Notes: generated from the letters alone by a model not told the origin. A stretch of 64,000 bases of DNA from JBAYNW01 sp041678605 (GCA_041678605.1 JBAYNW010000001.1:1-64000); one strand, 5' to 3'; counted from the first letter of the stretch, positions 42,779 through 50,894 are shown. Translations and numbers: made by a program.

Positions 42779-43228
42779 GTGATTAAGTGACTAGGTGACT
42801 AAGTGATTAAGTGCAATTAAGTTTTTTTATCTAAATATTTTTTTAATCCTGATGTTAAAGCACTAATTTTACCTAATTCATTCAGCAATACATCTAAATT
42901 ATCTAAATATCCTAAATTTTTTGAAATAATCAATTGAGTTTCAAGTTCGGCAATTGACCCTAACGCAATATCTAGAAATCTTGAAGTTTCTCTAGCCGAG
43001 TATCTGGCACAACCCTCTGCAATATTTGAAGGAATAGAGATAACGCATCTCCTAATTTGATTTGTTAAACTAAACATTTCATATTTAGGAAATTTATTTG
43101 TAATTAAATAAATTTTTGTTACGAAATTAATTGATTCTTTCCAAGCTTCTAAATCTTTATGATGCATCCTTATTTATATCCTTCTTTTTGTTGCACTTAG
43201 TCACTTAATCACCTAGTCACTTAGTTAC
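42779..43228. mobile_element. Inverted-repeat cassette carrying a four-helix-bundle gene in the fliQ-fliR gap
   Basis: The left arm 42779-42816 and right arm 43191-43228 are inverted and match at 34 of 38 positions. Both are built of GTGATTAA/GTGACTAA/GTGACTAG octamers, ending GTGCAA inward. The enclosed gene fills the space: its stop abuts the left arm, and only its ribosome site lies before the right arm. The element ends 5 bases from the fliQ stop and about 24 bases from the fliR start, so the flagellar operon stays open. Confidence 0.75.
42817..43167 (-). CDS. Four-helix-bundle protein (23S rRNA intervening-sequence family)
   Basis: This 116-residue protein has the family order: LEAWKESINFVTKIYLITNK, FPKYEMFSLTNQIRRCVISI (about 28-47), PSNIAEGCARYS, then RFLDIALGSIAELETQLIIS. 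Such proteins are encoded in rRNA intervening sequences and elsewhere on small mobile cassettes, and resemble the Avd proteins of diversity-generating elements. No reverse transcriptase is nearby. It is a foreign insert among export-gate genes, flanked by inverted octamer repeats. Confidence 0.88.
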   Translation of the reverse strand: MHHKDLEAWKESINFVTKIYLITNKFPKYEMFSLTNQIRRCVISIPSNIAEGCARYSARETSRFLDIALGSIAELETQLIISKNLGYLDNLDVLLNELGKISALTSGLKKYLDKKT

Positions 43229-43233
43229 TTTTA

Positions 43234-43725
43234 TTACCTTCCCATTATTTTTTTAGTTTCAACAAGATTAGGTTTTGGCATTTGTGTTTTTGGTGCGGGG
43301 GTATATTTCATGCCTTCCTCGGTTTGTTTCGAGAAATCAAACCTTTGAGAACCTTTCATTAGGTCTTTAAGATTAGCTTTATCCTTGATTTTATCCTTCA
43401 TTTCCCCCTGAAAAGGACGGGTATACTTATAATATTCAGTCGGCAGGGCATAACTGTCGCTCTTTGGAACAACATCAAACGCCATCAAAAATCCTTCGTT
43501 CATCAAATTCGTGAGCAGTCGTACGTATCCGTAACCGCCTATTATAATAACCAAAAATACGGCTAAAATTTTCGGAGCAGCCGCAATCGTTTGCTCCTGA
43601 ACCTGAGTTACCGCCTGCAAAACCCCGATTACAAGTCCTACCAGTGCTGCTACCAGTACACAGGGCATGGATATCAGCAGCATAACCACAAAACCTCTTG
43701 CCATATATTCTACTAATAGTTCCAT
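43234..43725 (-). CDS. fliQ: Flagellar export protein FliQ with C-terminal extension
   Basis: FliQ is normally about 89 residues. Here residues 1-88 hold the two-helix hairpin (VMLLISMPCVLVAALVGLVI, about 14-33, and ILAVFLVIIIGGYGYVRLL, about 53-71), with VLQAVTQVQEQTI between. Residues about 89-163 are an added charged, Pro/Lys-rich tail (EYYKYTRPFQGEMKDKIKDK and on) with no recognised domain. The tail is in frame without any sign of repeat DNA. It follows fliP with a 97-base gap holding a REP-like piece. Confidence 0.88.
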   Translation of the reverse strand: MELLVEYMARGFVVMLLISMPCVLVAALVGLVIGVLQAVTQVQEQTIAAAPKILAVFLVIIIGGYGYVRLLTNLMNEGFLMAFDVVPKSDSYALPTEYYKYTRPFQGEMKDKIKDKANLKDLMKGSQRFDFSKQTEEGMKYTPAPKTQMPKPNLVETKKIMGR

Positions 43726-43761
43726 GTTTTATTTCCTTCTTTTTCTGTTTTTGTTTTGGAT

Positions 43762-43795
43762 GAAATCCTGAACAAGTTCAGGAGGACACATTTAT
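43762..43795. repeat. REP-like palindrome between fliP and fliQ
   Basis: ATCCTGAACAAGTTCAGGAG, the CTGAA-CAAG-TTCAG core of the ACGTCAT family, without complete ends. Confidence 0.65.
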
Positions 43796-43822
43796 AAGGC
43801 TCGTTTTTCGCCAAGAGCTGCG

Positions 43823-44464
43823 TCAATTGTAGCTGCTAACAAGTCCTTGTACTATCAACGCCCAACCATCGACCGCAATAAAGATTAGGAGTTTGAACGG
43901 CAGTGAAATAATCGTCGGTGATAACATAAACATCCCCAACGCAAGCAGGATGTTTGCAACCACCAAATCCAGCACGATAAACGGAACGAAAATTATAAAA
44001 CCGATTTCAAAAGAAGTTTTTAATTCGCTCGTGATAAATGCCGGTGCAACCTGCCAAATGGTTATTTCTTCCGGTGATTTTGGCGGATTTTTTTGCGAAA
44101 GCGACACGAAGAACTCCAAATCCTGCTGCCGCGTCTGTTTCATCATGAATTCTTTTAAAGGTTTTGAACCCTCTTCAATTGCAAGCACAATATTCCCCGT
44201 TTTGTTGTACGGAACTTGCCCCATGTCATACATTTTTTGAAAGACAGGACCCATTGTGTAGAAAGTTAAAATCATCGACAAACCTATAATTACTATTGCC
44301 GGCGGAACCTGCTGCGTGCCGAGTGCGGTTTTTAGCATTGAAAACACTATGACAAATCTCAAAAAGCTTGTCATGCAGCTAAAAACGAATGGCAAAAGTG
44401 AAAATACACTCATTACCACCAACATTTGTATGACCGGATTCATATCCTTTAAAACAGATTCCAT
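43823..44464 (-). CDS. fliP: Flagellar export gate protein FliP
   Basis: This 213-residue protein has four membrane segments. The family signature SFLRFVIVFSMLKTALGTQQ (about 38-57) is followed by PPAIVIIGLSMILTF. The C-terminal part carries VAPAFITSELKTSFEIGFII (about 137-156), DLVVANILLALGMFMLSP and SLPFKLLIFI. It lacks the long N-terminal signal sequence of enterobacterial FliP, as in other compact members. A 13-base gap to fliO indicates one operon. Confidence 0.95.
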   Translation of the reverse strand: MESVLKDMNPVIQMLVVMSVFSLLPFVFSCMTSFLRFVIVFSMLKTALGTQQVPPAIVIIGLSMILTFYTMGPVFQKMYDMGQVPYNKTGNIVLAIEEGSKPLKEFMMKQTRQQDLEFFVSLSQKNPPKSPEEITIWQVAPAFITSELKTSFEIGFIIFVPFIVLDLVVANILLALGMFMLSPTIISLPFKLLIFIAVDGWALIVQGLVSSYN

Positions 44465-44477
44465 ATTTATTCCTCTT

Positions 44478-44894
44478 TTATATTACACTTAGCTTCTTTG
44501 CCAACTCTCTCATCATCGGTCCCTTTTTTGAACGTTCTTTTTCAAAATCTATTATCGAGGCAAATTCCCCCAGACTTTCTATCCCGTCAAAACTACTCAG
44601 TTCTGAACTTTTATCTTCTCTAAGAGGCTTCGATTCTTTTTCGAAATCCTTGCCCAGCCTTGCAATTAAAGCAGTTCTGTCAATATCGGCGGCGATTAAA
44701 AATCTTTCATTCTCCGCATTTATCACATAGAGTGTCTTTCTAGGAGACAGGCTCATTGACTCCTCTATATTTAACATCCCTGATTTTTTGGAAAAACATT
44801 TGTTAGAAAATGTTTTGAACACAAAAAGTGCAAGAAAAATTACACCTATCATTGCAAGTGTGTATACTAAAAAACTAACTAAGTATCCTGTCAT
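44478..44894 (-). CDS. fliO: FliO-like flagellar biosynthesis protein
   Basis: This 138-residue protein has one N-terminal membrane helix (FLVYTLAMIGVIFLALFVFK, about 8-27) and a small cytoplasmic beta-domain (MLNIEESMSLSPRKTLYVIN, FLIAADIDRTALIARLG) with the pattern of FliO. Its place directly before fliP supports this. FliO helps FliP oligomerise. GGGGAGGC precedes the ATG. Confidence 0.85.
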   Translation of the reverse strand: MTGYLVSFLVYTLAMIGVIFLALFVFKTFSNKCFSKKSGMLNIEESMSLSPRKTLYVINAENERFLIAADIDRTALIARLGKDFEKESKPLREDKSSELSSFDGIESLGEFASIIDFEKERSKKGPMMRELAKKLSVI

Positions 44895-44930
44895 TTTGCC
44901 TCCCCGTTATTTTTACTGTTTACCGTTTCC

Positions 44931-46103
44931 TCAAATGTCCTGATCATCAAGCTCGAAATCGCTGTAATCGAACTCTTCATCCGCTTTGCTGTTGCTTTCG
45001 CTCTCTTGAGGTTCTTGCTGTTGTGCTTCGGTTTCTTCTCCGGAATTTTCGGTCTGCACCTGAGTTATTTGTTCCGCCTGATTTTTTTCAGAGGCAAAAA
45101 CCTCATCCACCCTCACTCCGTAGCGGTCGTTAACAATTACCAGTTCGCCTTTTGCGATGGTTTTGTTTTCCACTTTTAGAAAAATTTTGTTGTTATAAAC
45201 CGAACTTATATCCACGACAAGACCCTGTTCAATATTTTTCAGTTCTCCGAGAGTTATTTTTACTTTTTCAAACTCTGCACCCATCTCGACCTGAATATTG
45301 TCCCATAAGTCTTTAGATAAAGCATTTTCTTCCATGTTATGTCCTCCGTTGTTGTTGGCTGATGTTATTAGACCCGGATTGGGGCTGACCTTAAAATCTT
45401 GTTCGTAATCTTCATAAATGAGCTTCATTGAGTGAATGTCACTGTTTTCGAAAACAACTATGTCCTCTTTTTCCAAATTTTTTAATTCTTTTAGCAAGAA
45501 TTTTGTAGTCCCGACTTTTATGTTCACCGGCAATTTGCTTGTTTTGAAATCCGAAACATCAAATTTTTCACTCTCCACTTTGACGGCCTCGGGGGATAGT
45601 AAAACCTGCGGCAGAGAAACTATTAATTTTGCTCCGTTATCCGATTCTTTTTCTTTGATAAAGAAGGTTAAATGAATTGTGTCCATGTTCTTTCTTTTTG
45701 GGGACTTAGGGACAGACGAAGTCAAAAACTTTGAGATACTGTTATACAAATAATCGTTGAATGAGCTTATTATCTTTGCTTCCAGCTCAGTTACATTCGT
45801 CAAATTAAATTTTTCATTTTTGCCCAAAATTTTGTCCAGAATAATTTTGACTGCATTTTCCGAACACCTTAAGAAAACTTCATGCTGCTTATCTACACGG
45901 ATTTTGGTTACAAAATAATCGTCGCCTTGAAACAAAACATTCATATTTTTGCTCACGGATATTAACTTGAAAGAAGAAAGCCCCGAGAAAAAATCGTCGC
46001 CTGCCGTTTGTATTGACGGCAAAAAAGTTTGGTAAAACCAGTTGTACTGGTCGTACAGCTCATCTTTTAAAATTATTTTTGCTTCAGTTTTAACTTCACT
46101 CAA
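44931..46103 (-). CDS. FliM/FliN-like switch protein with two SpoA domains
   Basis: The N-terminal part (about 1-180) resembles a FliM/FliY-type CheC-like domain. Two SpoA folds follow: about 190-245 (LPVNIKVGTTKFLLKELKNL) and about 268-336 (VKITLGELKNIEQGLVVDIS, then VIVNDRYGVRVDEV). A strongly acidic tail (about 345-390) is added. FliN alone has one SpoA domain. Tandem SpoA is the SctQ arrangement of type III secretion or a FliM-FliN fusion. The start is TTG 46103. First gene of the flagellar cluster, probable C-ring component. Confidence 0.8.
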   Translation of the reverse strand: MSEVKTEAKIILKDELYDQYNWFYQTFLPSIQTAGDDFFSGLSSFKLISVSKNMNVLFQGDDYFVTKIRVDKQHEVFLRCSENAVKIILDKILGKNEKFNLTNVTELEAKIISSFNDYLYNSISKFLTSSVPKSPKRKNMDTIHLTFFIKEKESDNGAKLIVSLPQVLLSPEAVKVESEKFDVSDFKTSKLPVNIKVGTTKFLLKELKNLEKEDIVVFENSDIHSMKLIYEDYEQDFKVSPNPGLITSANNNGGHNMEENALSKDLWDNIQVEMGAEFEKVKITLGELKNIEQGLVVDISSVYNNKIFLKVENKTIAKGELVIVNDRYGVRVDEVFASEKNQAEQITQVQTENSGEETEAQQQEPQESESNSKADEEFDYSDFELDDQDI

Positions 46104-46204
46104 ATTCTATCCCCGTCCCAAATTAAAGCTCAATCCCCAATGATAGAATAAGGCTTACAAGCAGATATCACATCAACTATTTGCTGTATTTATGGTTGTT
46201 TAAA

Positions 46205-46290
46205 TTGACGAAGGAAGAGGAAACGGTGAGACGTGAGAGGGAAGACGTGAGAAGAGAAACGAGAAGCTTTGAGGTTCAGAAGGTTAGAGG
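46205..46290. repeat. STRR-like heptamer block upstream of the flagellar cluster
   Basis: GTGAGACGTGAGAGG and GAGAAGAGAAACGAGAAG units, a degraded copy of the first module of the composite blocks. It lies between the prepilin gene end and the fliM/N start, where the flagellar promoter should be. Confidence 0.7.
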
Positions 46291-46325
46291 TTTAGTAATA
46301 TAAACCAAACTTCCCGTTTCCCCCG

Positions 46326-47087
46326 TCAATAACTCATCTGCCAGCCTTCGTCGATGATTCTGCCGATACAATAGGAACCGGATTTATTTGTTCCGCCGTT
46401 ATATCCGTCGTTACAAAGCTTGTTGGATTTCCAGTAGGTAAGTTTAGCCCCGCCAACGGGATATAATGCAGGGCCATTATCATTGACAATCCTAAAGTAA
46501 AATATATCGCGACCAAAAGCATTTGGTTTTTTGAGCCCGTTTACATCAATATAAACACTTGCCATACATACTTTTGTCAGAGAATCAGCTGAACCGCTGC
46601 AACCTAAATATGGGGTTTTGCCAAGAAAAACCGACATACCATCCGCTGTTATAAACCTGTAATAAGATGTCCAATCATATCCACTTGAAGTGTTAGTGCC
46701 ATCAAAATTTAGTGCTATTGTATTTGAAAAACAGCCTGAGGTTGTCGTATCACAATTCTTTGCCACATTAAAATAAGCAGCTATCTTATCGCCCATAGTT
46801 TTTGCATCGGCCGAATCAAAGAAGCAGCTTAAATCACCTATGCATCCTGAATCTGCGGCCATCTGGATTAATGCCTGATTCCACAAGGAGTAAGCTTTTC
46901 TCACGCCTGCGACGTATCCTACTTTTTGGGATTCGGCAATCAGTCCCGGAATCATAAGCCCTGCGACCACGCCGATAATGCCGATTGTGACTAAAACTTC
47001 GGCGAGAGTGAAGGCGAGTGAGCGAAAGAAAACTCCCTGCTGTTGGGCTTGCCAGCCCAACCTACTTTGTTTTTTATCGGATTTCAT
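46326..47087 (-). CDS. Type IV pilin-like / type II secretion pseudopilin
   Basis: This 253-residue protein has a prepilin cleavage site read as SLA|FTLAEVLVTIGIIGVVAG (+1 Phe at 26, Glu at +5). Ala replaces the usual Gly at -1. The leader is unusually long (25 residues), and its DNA contains a small palindrome (GTTGGGCTGGCAAGCCCAAC, near 47043-47062) translated as RLGWQAQQQ. The C-terminal globular part has several Cys (CIGDLSCFF, GCFSN, LGCSG, LCNDGY, YCIGRI), probably disulphide-linked. ATG 47087 follows AAGGAAAAG. Confidence 0.85.
   Translation of the reverse strand: MKSDKKQSRLGWQAQQQGVFFRSLAFTLAEVLVTIGIIGVVAGLMIPGLIAESQKVGYVAGVRKAYSLWNQALIQMAADSGCIGDLSCFFDSADAKTMGDKIAAYFNVAKNCDTTTSGCFSNTIALNFDGTNTSSGYDWTSYYRFITADGMSVFLGKTPYLGCSGSADSLTKVCMASVYIDVNGLKKPNAFGRDIFYFRIVNDNGPALYPVGGAKLTYWKSNKLCNDGYNGGTNKSGSYCIGRIIDEGWQMSY
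47043..47062. repeat. TTGGGCT/AGCCCAA palindrome inside the prepilin leader
   Basis: On the minus strand it reads AAGTAGGTTGGGCTGGCAAG and on to CCCAAC. A related copy, AAAGTAGGTGGGCCGTCAAG and on to CCC, lies at 27931-27953, between ribF and the Fmt-like gene. A half copy (TAGGTTGGGCTT) follows rbgA at 14751. Confidence 0.6.
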
Positions 47088-47116
47088 AAATCTTTTCCTT
47101 CCAAAGCTTCATTTTG

Positions 47117-47151
47117 CTAGTACCACTAGTTGTAACCCATGCTAGTATAGC
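47117..47151. promoter_or_regulatory. Twin operator-like inverted repeats upstream of the XRE gene
   Basis: CTAGTACCACTAG (47117-47129) and GCTAGTATAGC (47141-47151) are palindromes sharing the half-site CTAGT/GCTAG, 24 bases apart centre to centre. They lie in the 77-bp gap between the divergent prepilin and XRE genes. The likely reader is the XRE protein, which would then control itself and possibly the pilin. Confidence 0.55.
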
Positions 47152-47164
47152 TAACAATTAGGAA

Positions 47165-47380
47165 ATGGACAAGGAATATTTACAAAAATTTGCAAACAAT
47201 CTGAAAAAAATTAGGAACAAAAAAGGCCTAAAACAAGACGACTTAGCTGTTTCGGATGAAATTTCGCGTTCCATGATAAGTCTGGTTGAGACGGTAAAAA
47301 CAGACCTCACCGTTACCAAGGTAAAAATAATTGCCGATGCCCTTGGTGTAAACCCCAAGGAGTTATTTGATTTTGATTAG
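47165..47380 (+). CDS. XRE-family helix-turn-helix regulator
   Basis: This 71-residue protein is a single HTH domain: FANNLKKIRNKKGLKQDDLA (about 9-28), then SDEISRSMISLVETVKTDLT and VKIIADALGVNPKELF. It has no effector domain, as in phage-type or restriction-control repressors. It is divergent from the prepilin gene and converges tightly with the HicB-like gene. AGGAA sits close before the ATG. Confidence 0.88.
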   Translation: MDKEYLQKFANNLKKIRNKKGLKQDDLAVSDEISRSMISLVETVKTDLTVTKVKIIADALGVNPKELFDFD

Positions 47381-47387
47381 CCGCAGT

Positions 47388-47747
47388 TTAGCCATAACGT
47401 TTGATTAATGCTTCATTGATGAGGTGGGAAACTGAAACACCCTCGTCTTCAGACTTTTTTAAAAGTTTTAAATGCATAGACTTGGAAGTCCTGACGTTAA
47501 TTTTTCCGTTCGCCTTGCTTTCATCAATTAAAACAGGCTCAACGCCATCTTCCAAAAGAGTTTCTACGTATAATTCAAGAGCTTCCTTAATGTTTTTTTC
47601 AGCTTCTTCAATCGTATCTCCGCCGGAATAGCAGGAAATACCCTCAACTCTGGCGGCATAGCCTTCGGATGGGACATACTCAAATTCAAACTTCCAAGGT
47701 AAGCTTAAATAATATTCTTTTGTTTTTAATTCTTTTTTGTCATTCAT
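47388..47747 (-). CDS. HicB-like antitoxin without partner
   Basis: This 119-residue protein has a HicB RNase-H-like fold in FEFEYVPSEGYAARVEGISC (about 19-38) and GDTIEEAEKNIKEALELYVE, and a C-terminal ribbon-helix-helix (KINVRTSKSMHLKLLKKSED, about 84-103). HicB pairs with a toxin HicA of about 60-80 residues. No HicA-like ORF lies on either side. It may act alone as a regulator. The stop is 7 bases from the convergent XRE gene. Confidence 0.8.
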   Translation of the reverse strand: MNDKKELKTKEYYLSLPWKFEFEYVPSEGYAARVEGISCYSGGDTIEEAEKNIKEALELYVETLLEDGVEPVLIDESKANGKINVRTSKSMHLKLLKKSEDEGVSVSHLINEALIKRYG

Positions 47748-47775
47748 AATATTTCTCCCATGCGTTTAATGCATC

Positions 47776-48522
47776 TTACTCCAATTTTTGTAAAATATCG
47801 TCTGAAATGTCAAAATTTGAATAGACGTTTTGAACGTCGTCGTGTTCTTCAATCTTTTCCAAAAGTTTTAAAATCTGCCCTGCTGTTTTTTCGTTCGTAA
47901 CTTCAATATTATTCTGGGGCAATCTCGTTAATTCGGCGTTTGAACTTTTGAATCCCTCTTTCTCAAGCCCCTCAACCACTTTTTGGAAATTTTCAACAGA
48001 AGTCACAACCTTATATTCTTCATCCTCTTCCTGAATATCGTCCGCACCCAACTCGACCGCGGCCTCAAAAAGTTTTTCGAAATCAACCGATTTTTCAAAA
48101 GAAACCGCTCCAACTGGTTTAAACATCCAGCCCACACAGCCGTTTTCGCCCAAATTTCCGTTGAATTTGGTGAAATAACTCCTGATATCGCCAGCCGTTC
48201 TGTTTCTGTTATCTGTCAACGCCTCAATAAAGATAGCCACGCCGCCCGCTCCGTAACCTTCATAAGTCAGCTCCTCAAAGTTTTCACTGCCCGAAAGCCC
48301 CGCACCTTTTTCGATTGCACGTTTAATATTATCGGCAGGAAGCCCCGCCGCTTTCGCCTTTTCTATCGCAGTTCTTAACCTGAAATTCGAACCGGCATCA
48401 GCTCCGCCCATCTTGGCAGAAACCATTAATTCTCTCGAATACTTCTGAAACACAACCGCTCTGGCCGAATCCACCTTCGCCTTTTTATGTTTAATCGTTG
48501 ACCACTTTGAATGTCCTGACAA
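47776..48522 (-). CDS. yebC: YebC/PmpR-family protein
   Basis: This 248-residue member of the YebC family (TACO1 type) has the hallmark N-terminus SGHSKWSTIKHKKAKVDSAR followed by LPADNIKRAIEKGAG (about 58-72), YEGYGAGGVAIFIEALTDNR and NRTAGDIRSYFTKFNGNLGE. Relatives are now tied to translation of difficult (polyproline-like) stretches, and older annotation calls them regulators. The start is TTG 48522 behind a perfect AGGAGG seven bases away. Confidence 0.95.
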   Translation of the reverse strand: MSGHSKWSTIKHKKAKVDSARAVVFQKYSRELMVSAKMGGADAGSNFRLRTAIEKAKAAGLPADNIKRAIEKGAGLSGSENFEELTYEGYGAGGVAIFIEALTDNRNRTAGDIRSYFTKFNGNLGENGCVGWMFKPVGAVSFEKSVDFEKLFEAAVELGADDIQEEDEEYKVVTSVENFQKVVEGLEKEGFKSSNAELTRLPQNNIEVTNEKTAGQILKLLEKIEEHDDVQNVYSNFDISDDILQKLE

Positions 48523-48576
48523 TTCTTCGCCTCCTGTTAACTTGTTCGCTTACTCCCCATTTTAAACTAAACACAG

Positions 48577-49728
48577 CTATTTGCAAAACTTTTTTGTAAC
48601 TTTGCATGCGAGGGCAAAGTACAAAACGCAAAGTCCGACTAAGACCCAAAAATCGCCCTGAACTTGGTGAAAGACGGCACCCATCTGGTTTACCCTTGTC
48701 AGTCCATCCATTGTAGCCGTTGCAGGAATGAATTTTGAGCCGGCAATCAGCCACAATGGCATAGACTCTTTTGGCCAGACAAAACCGGGTAAAAATATCA
48801 TCGGCAAAGATGTTACAACAAGAATTAAGAGCGAATTTTCTCTTTCCGTGTAAAAATATACCAACGCTTGTGCCAAAAACGCAACAGACAGGAAAAACGG
48901 GATTAAAAGTAAGTACAATAACCCGATATTATAGGTCATTTCGTACACAAACAGGCTCGGGTAGATTAAGAAACAAAATATCGAGTAAAACAAATAAAGC
49001 GAAATATATGCCATGCTTTTGCCCAAAACTATTTCCACAGGGTTGTTTGAATATTCACAAAATGCTTTTGAGACGCCATTATTAAGCCTTTCTCTCACAG
49101 TTCCGCCCAAAAGGCCGGCTCCGACAAGCATTGTTTGCTGCAAAATCAAAATCAGAACCAGCGGGTAAATGTAGTTTTCATAACTTCCCGCAGGGTTATA
49201 AAGCGGAATCTGGATAAATTCAAACGGAAGTTTTACGCTCATAGCCTGCTGTTTGCTGAATCCCTTTTTCATAAACTTGCCTATCTCAAGCTTTGCCCCC
49301 AATGATGATGCCGTTGTTAAAATTCCTGTTGAAACCTGTTTATACACAATTAAATAAGCACTGTCCTCAAATGAGGCAATGTAAGAGTTTCCGCCTCTGA
49401 AAATATCTTTTTCGAAATCTTCCGGAATGACAATATAGGCTCTGATTTTGTTGGCATAGAATTCTGTTTTGGCTTCGTTCACGTCTATCGGACGGCTTGC
49501 AATCTTTATAAATTCGTTGCTGTCTAAATCCCTTATCAATTCCCTTGAAAGTGAACTGTTGTCAAAATCAACCACCCCGATAGGAACATCCCTCAATATC
49601 TGGTTAGCAAACGGAATTGTGTAAAACAGCGAATACATAAACACCCCGATTACCATAATCAAAAGCGAACCCGGATCTTTCAGCATCGTAATAAATTCAT
49701 TTTTCCAAATTTTAAGTATATTTTTCAT
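48577..49728 (-). CDS. ABC-2 type transporter permease (second of a pair)
   Basis: This protein of about 383 residues has an N-terminal helix (DPGSLLIMVIGVFMYSLFY), a periplasmic domain of about 140 residues (IPFANQILRDVPIGVVDFDN and on) and five C-terminal helices with LPMIFLPGFVWPKESMP. This is the YbhR/YbhS-type layout of efflux ABC permeases. The start ATG overlaps the stop of the first permease (ATGA). The ATPase and membrane-fusion protein of such systems are not in the window. Confidence 0.85.
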   Translation of the reverse strand: MKNILKIWKNEFITMLKDPGSLLIMVIGVFMYSLFYTIPFANQILRDVPIGVVDFDNSSLSRELIRDLDSNEFIKIASRPIDVNEAKTEFYANKIRAYIVIPEDFEKDIFRGGNSYIASFEDSAYLIVYKQVSTGILTTASSLGAKLEIGKFMKKGFSKQQAMSVKLPFEFIQIPLYNPAGSYENYIYPLVLILILQQTMLVGAGLLGGTVRERLNNGVSKAFCEYSNNPVEIVLGKSMAYISLYLFYSIFCFLIYPSLFVYEMTYNIGLLYLLLIPFFLSVAFLAQALVYFYTERENSLLILVVTSLPMIFLPGFVWPKESMPLWLIAGSKFIPATATMDGLTRVNQMGAVFHQVQGDFWVLVGLCVLYFALACKVTKKFCK

Positions 49729-50894
49729 ATTTTGTACCATTGTTTTTCGTCTTGTGCGTGTTTTTTCAATAACGGCAAAAATGCCGCCCCGAAAAGTGCA
49801 AGCAGAATCAGCCACCGAATATAAACCATGTCAAATACAGGCGGAATTTCCCTTAAGGATTGGTCAATCAACAAGCTTATATAAGGTCTTAAGGGAAGTA
49901 AGGCACTATAAAATTTCGCAAACGCCGGCATGGCAATCGCCGGATAAGTCATGCCGGCAAAAGTAAATCCCAAAGATGTGTAAAAAGCCCCGCAGCTGAA
50001 CGACAGCCTCAAGTTTGAGGTGATTGCCACAAACATAATTCCGATAAGCTGATACGCAAGGATAAACAGAAGAGTCCCAAACGCTAAAAATATGATACTC
50101 CCCTTAAAAGGAGCTCCATAACCCAGAAAATATATCAGGTACACAAGTCCCGAAACAATCATGAAATTTAAAATATAAGGTGTCAATTTACCGAAAATGC
50201 CGGTTAAAATGGAGCCGCCGGCTGTTTCCATCCACTCTTTTGTAGTGCCTTCCTTAAATTCAATTCCTACTGCCCAGATTGCCAAAAAGGCGATTAGGAT
50301 TTGGAAAGTATGGACAAAAGCCGCAAGCGAAAGAAAGTAAGAGTAATTCAAATATGGATTTGAGCGGACATGTTCATCCACTCTTATCAGATTTATCCTT
50401 GATAGTGCAACATCCTTCGGTAAGCCCTTTTTCATCTGAATTTTGGCGTTTACCCCCACCATAACGGTTTGAACGGCCATGGTCACGTCTTTGGTTATAA
50501 TTCCGCCTATCAAAAGCAGTTGGTTGTTATAGTAATAGACCAGCTTCGGGTAAGTTCCCCTGTAAATATCTCTTGTAAAATCCCTTGGAATAACAAGAAG
50601 GGCATAGGTTTGCCCGCCGACAATCAGCTGACGGCCTTCCTCAAGGCTGGTCACATGATATTTGACTTCGCAGGTTGGCGTTGCGTCCACCATTCGGGCA
50701 ATTTTTCTTGACAGACTTGAATTGTCCTGATCTAAAACGGCAATCGGCAGATTTTTGGGAGAACCTTCCTTGAAAGTTTCGCCTAGTATAAAACAAATAA
50801 CCAGAGGCACAACAAACATAATAACCAAAAGCACAGGCTTTTTGAAAATCTTTCCAAACTCTCGTTTTGCCACGTTAATGAATGTATTCGCCAT
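49725..50894 (-). CDS. ABC-2 type transporter permease (first of a pair)
   Basis: This 389-residue paralogue of the next permease has KKPVLLVIMFVVPLVICFIL (about 17-36), a periplasmic domain with IAVLDQDNSSLSRKIARMVD, then five helices including YTSLGFTFAGMTYPAIAMPA. The two should form a heterodimer. Homologues export drugs, lipids or polysaccharides. Substrate not determinable here. A 343-bp gap precedes it. Confidence 0.85.
   Translation of the reverse strand: MANTFINVAKREFGKIFKKPVLLVIMFVVPLVICFILGETFKEGSPKNLPIAVLDQDNSSLSRKIARMVDATPTCEVKYHVTSLEEGRQLIVGGQTYALLVIPRDFTRDIYRGTYPKLVYYYNNQLLLIGGIITKDVTMAVQTVMVGVNAKIQMKKGLPKDVALSRINLIRVDEHVRSNPYLNYSYFLSLAAFVHTFQILIAFLAIWAVGIEFKEGTTKEWMETAGGSILTGIFGKLTPYILNFMIVSGLVYLIYFLGYGAPFKGSIIFLAFGTLLFILAYQLIGIMFVAITSNLRLSFSCGAFYTSLGFTFAGMTYPAIAMPAFAKFYSALLPLRPYISLLIDQSLREIPPVFDMVYIRWLILLALFGAAFLPLLKKHAQDEKQWYKI

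Noticed and set aside
42817..43167. Diversity-generating retroelement accessory protein (Avd)
   Set aside because: No reverse transcriptase, template repeat or variable repeat is near. The sequence fits the 23S intervening-sequence family.
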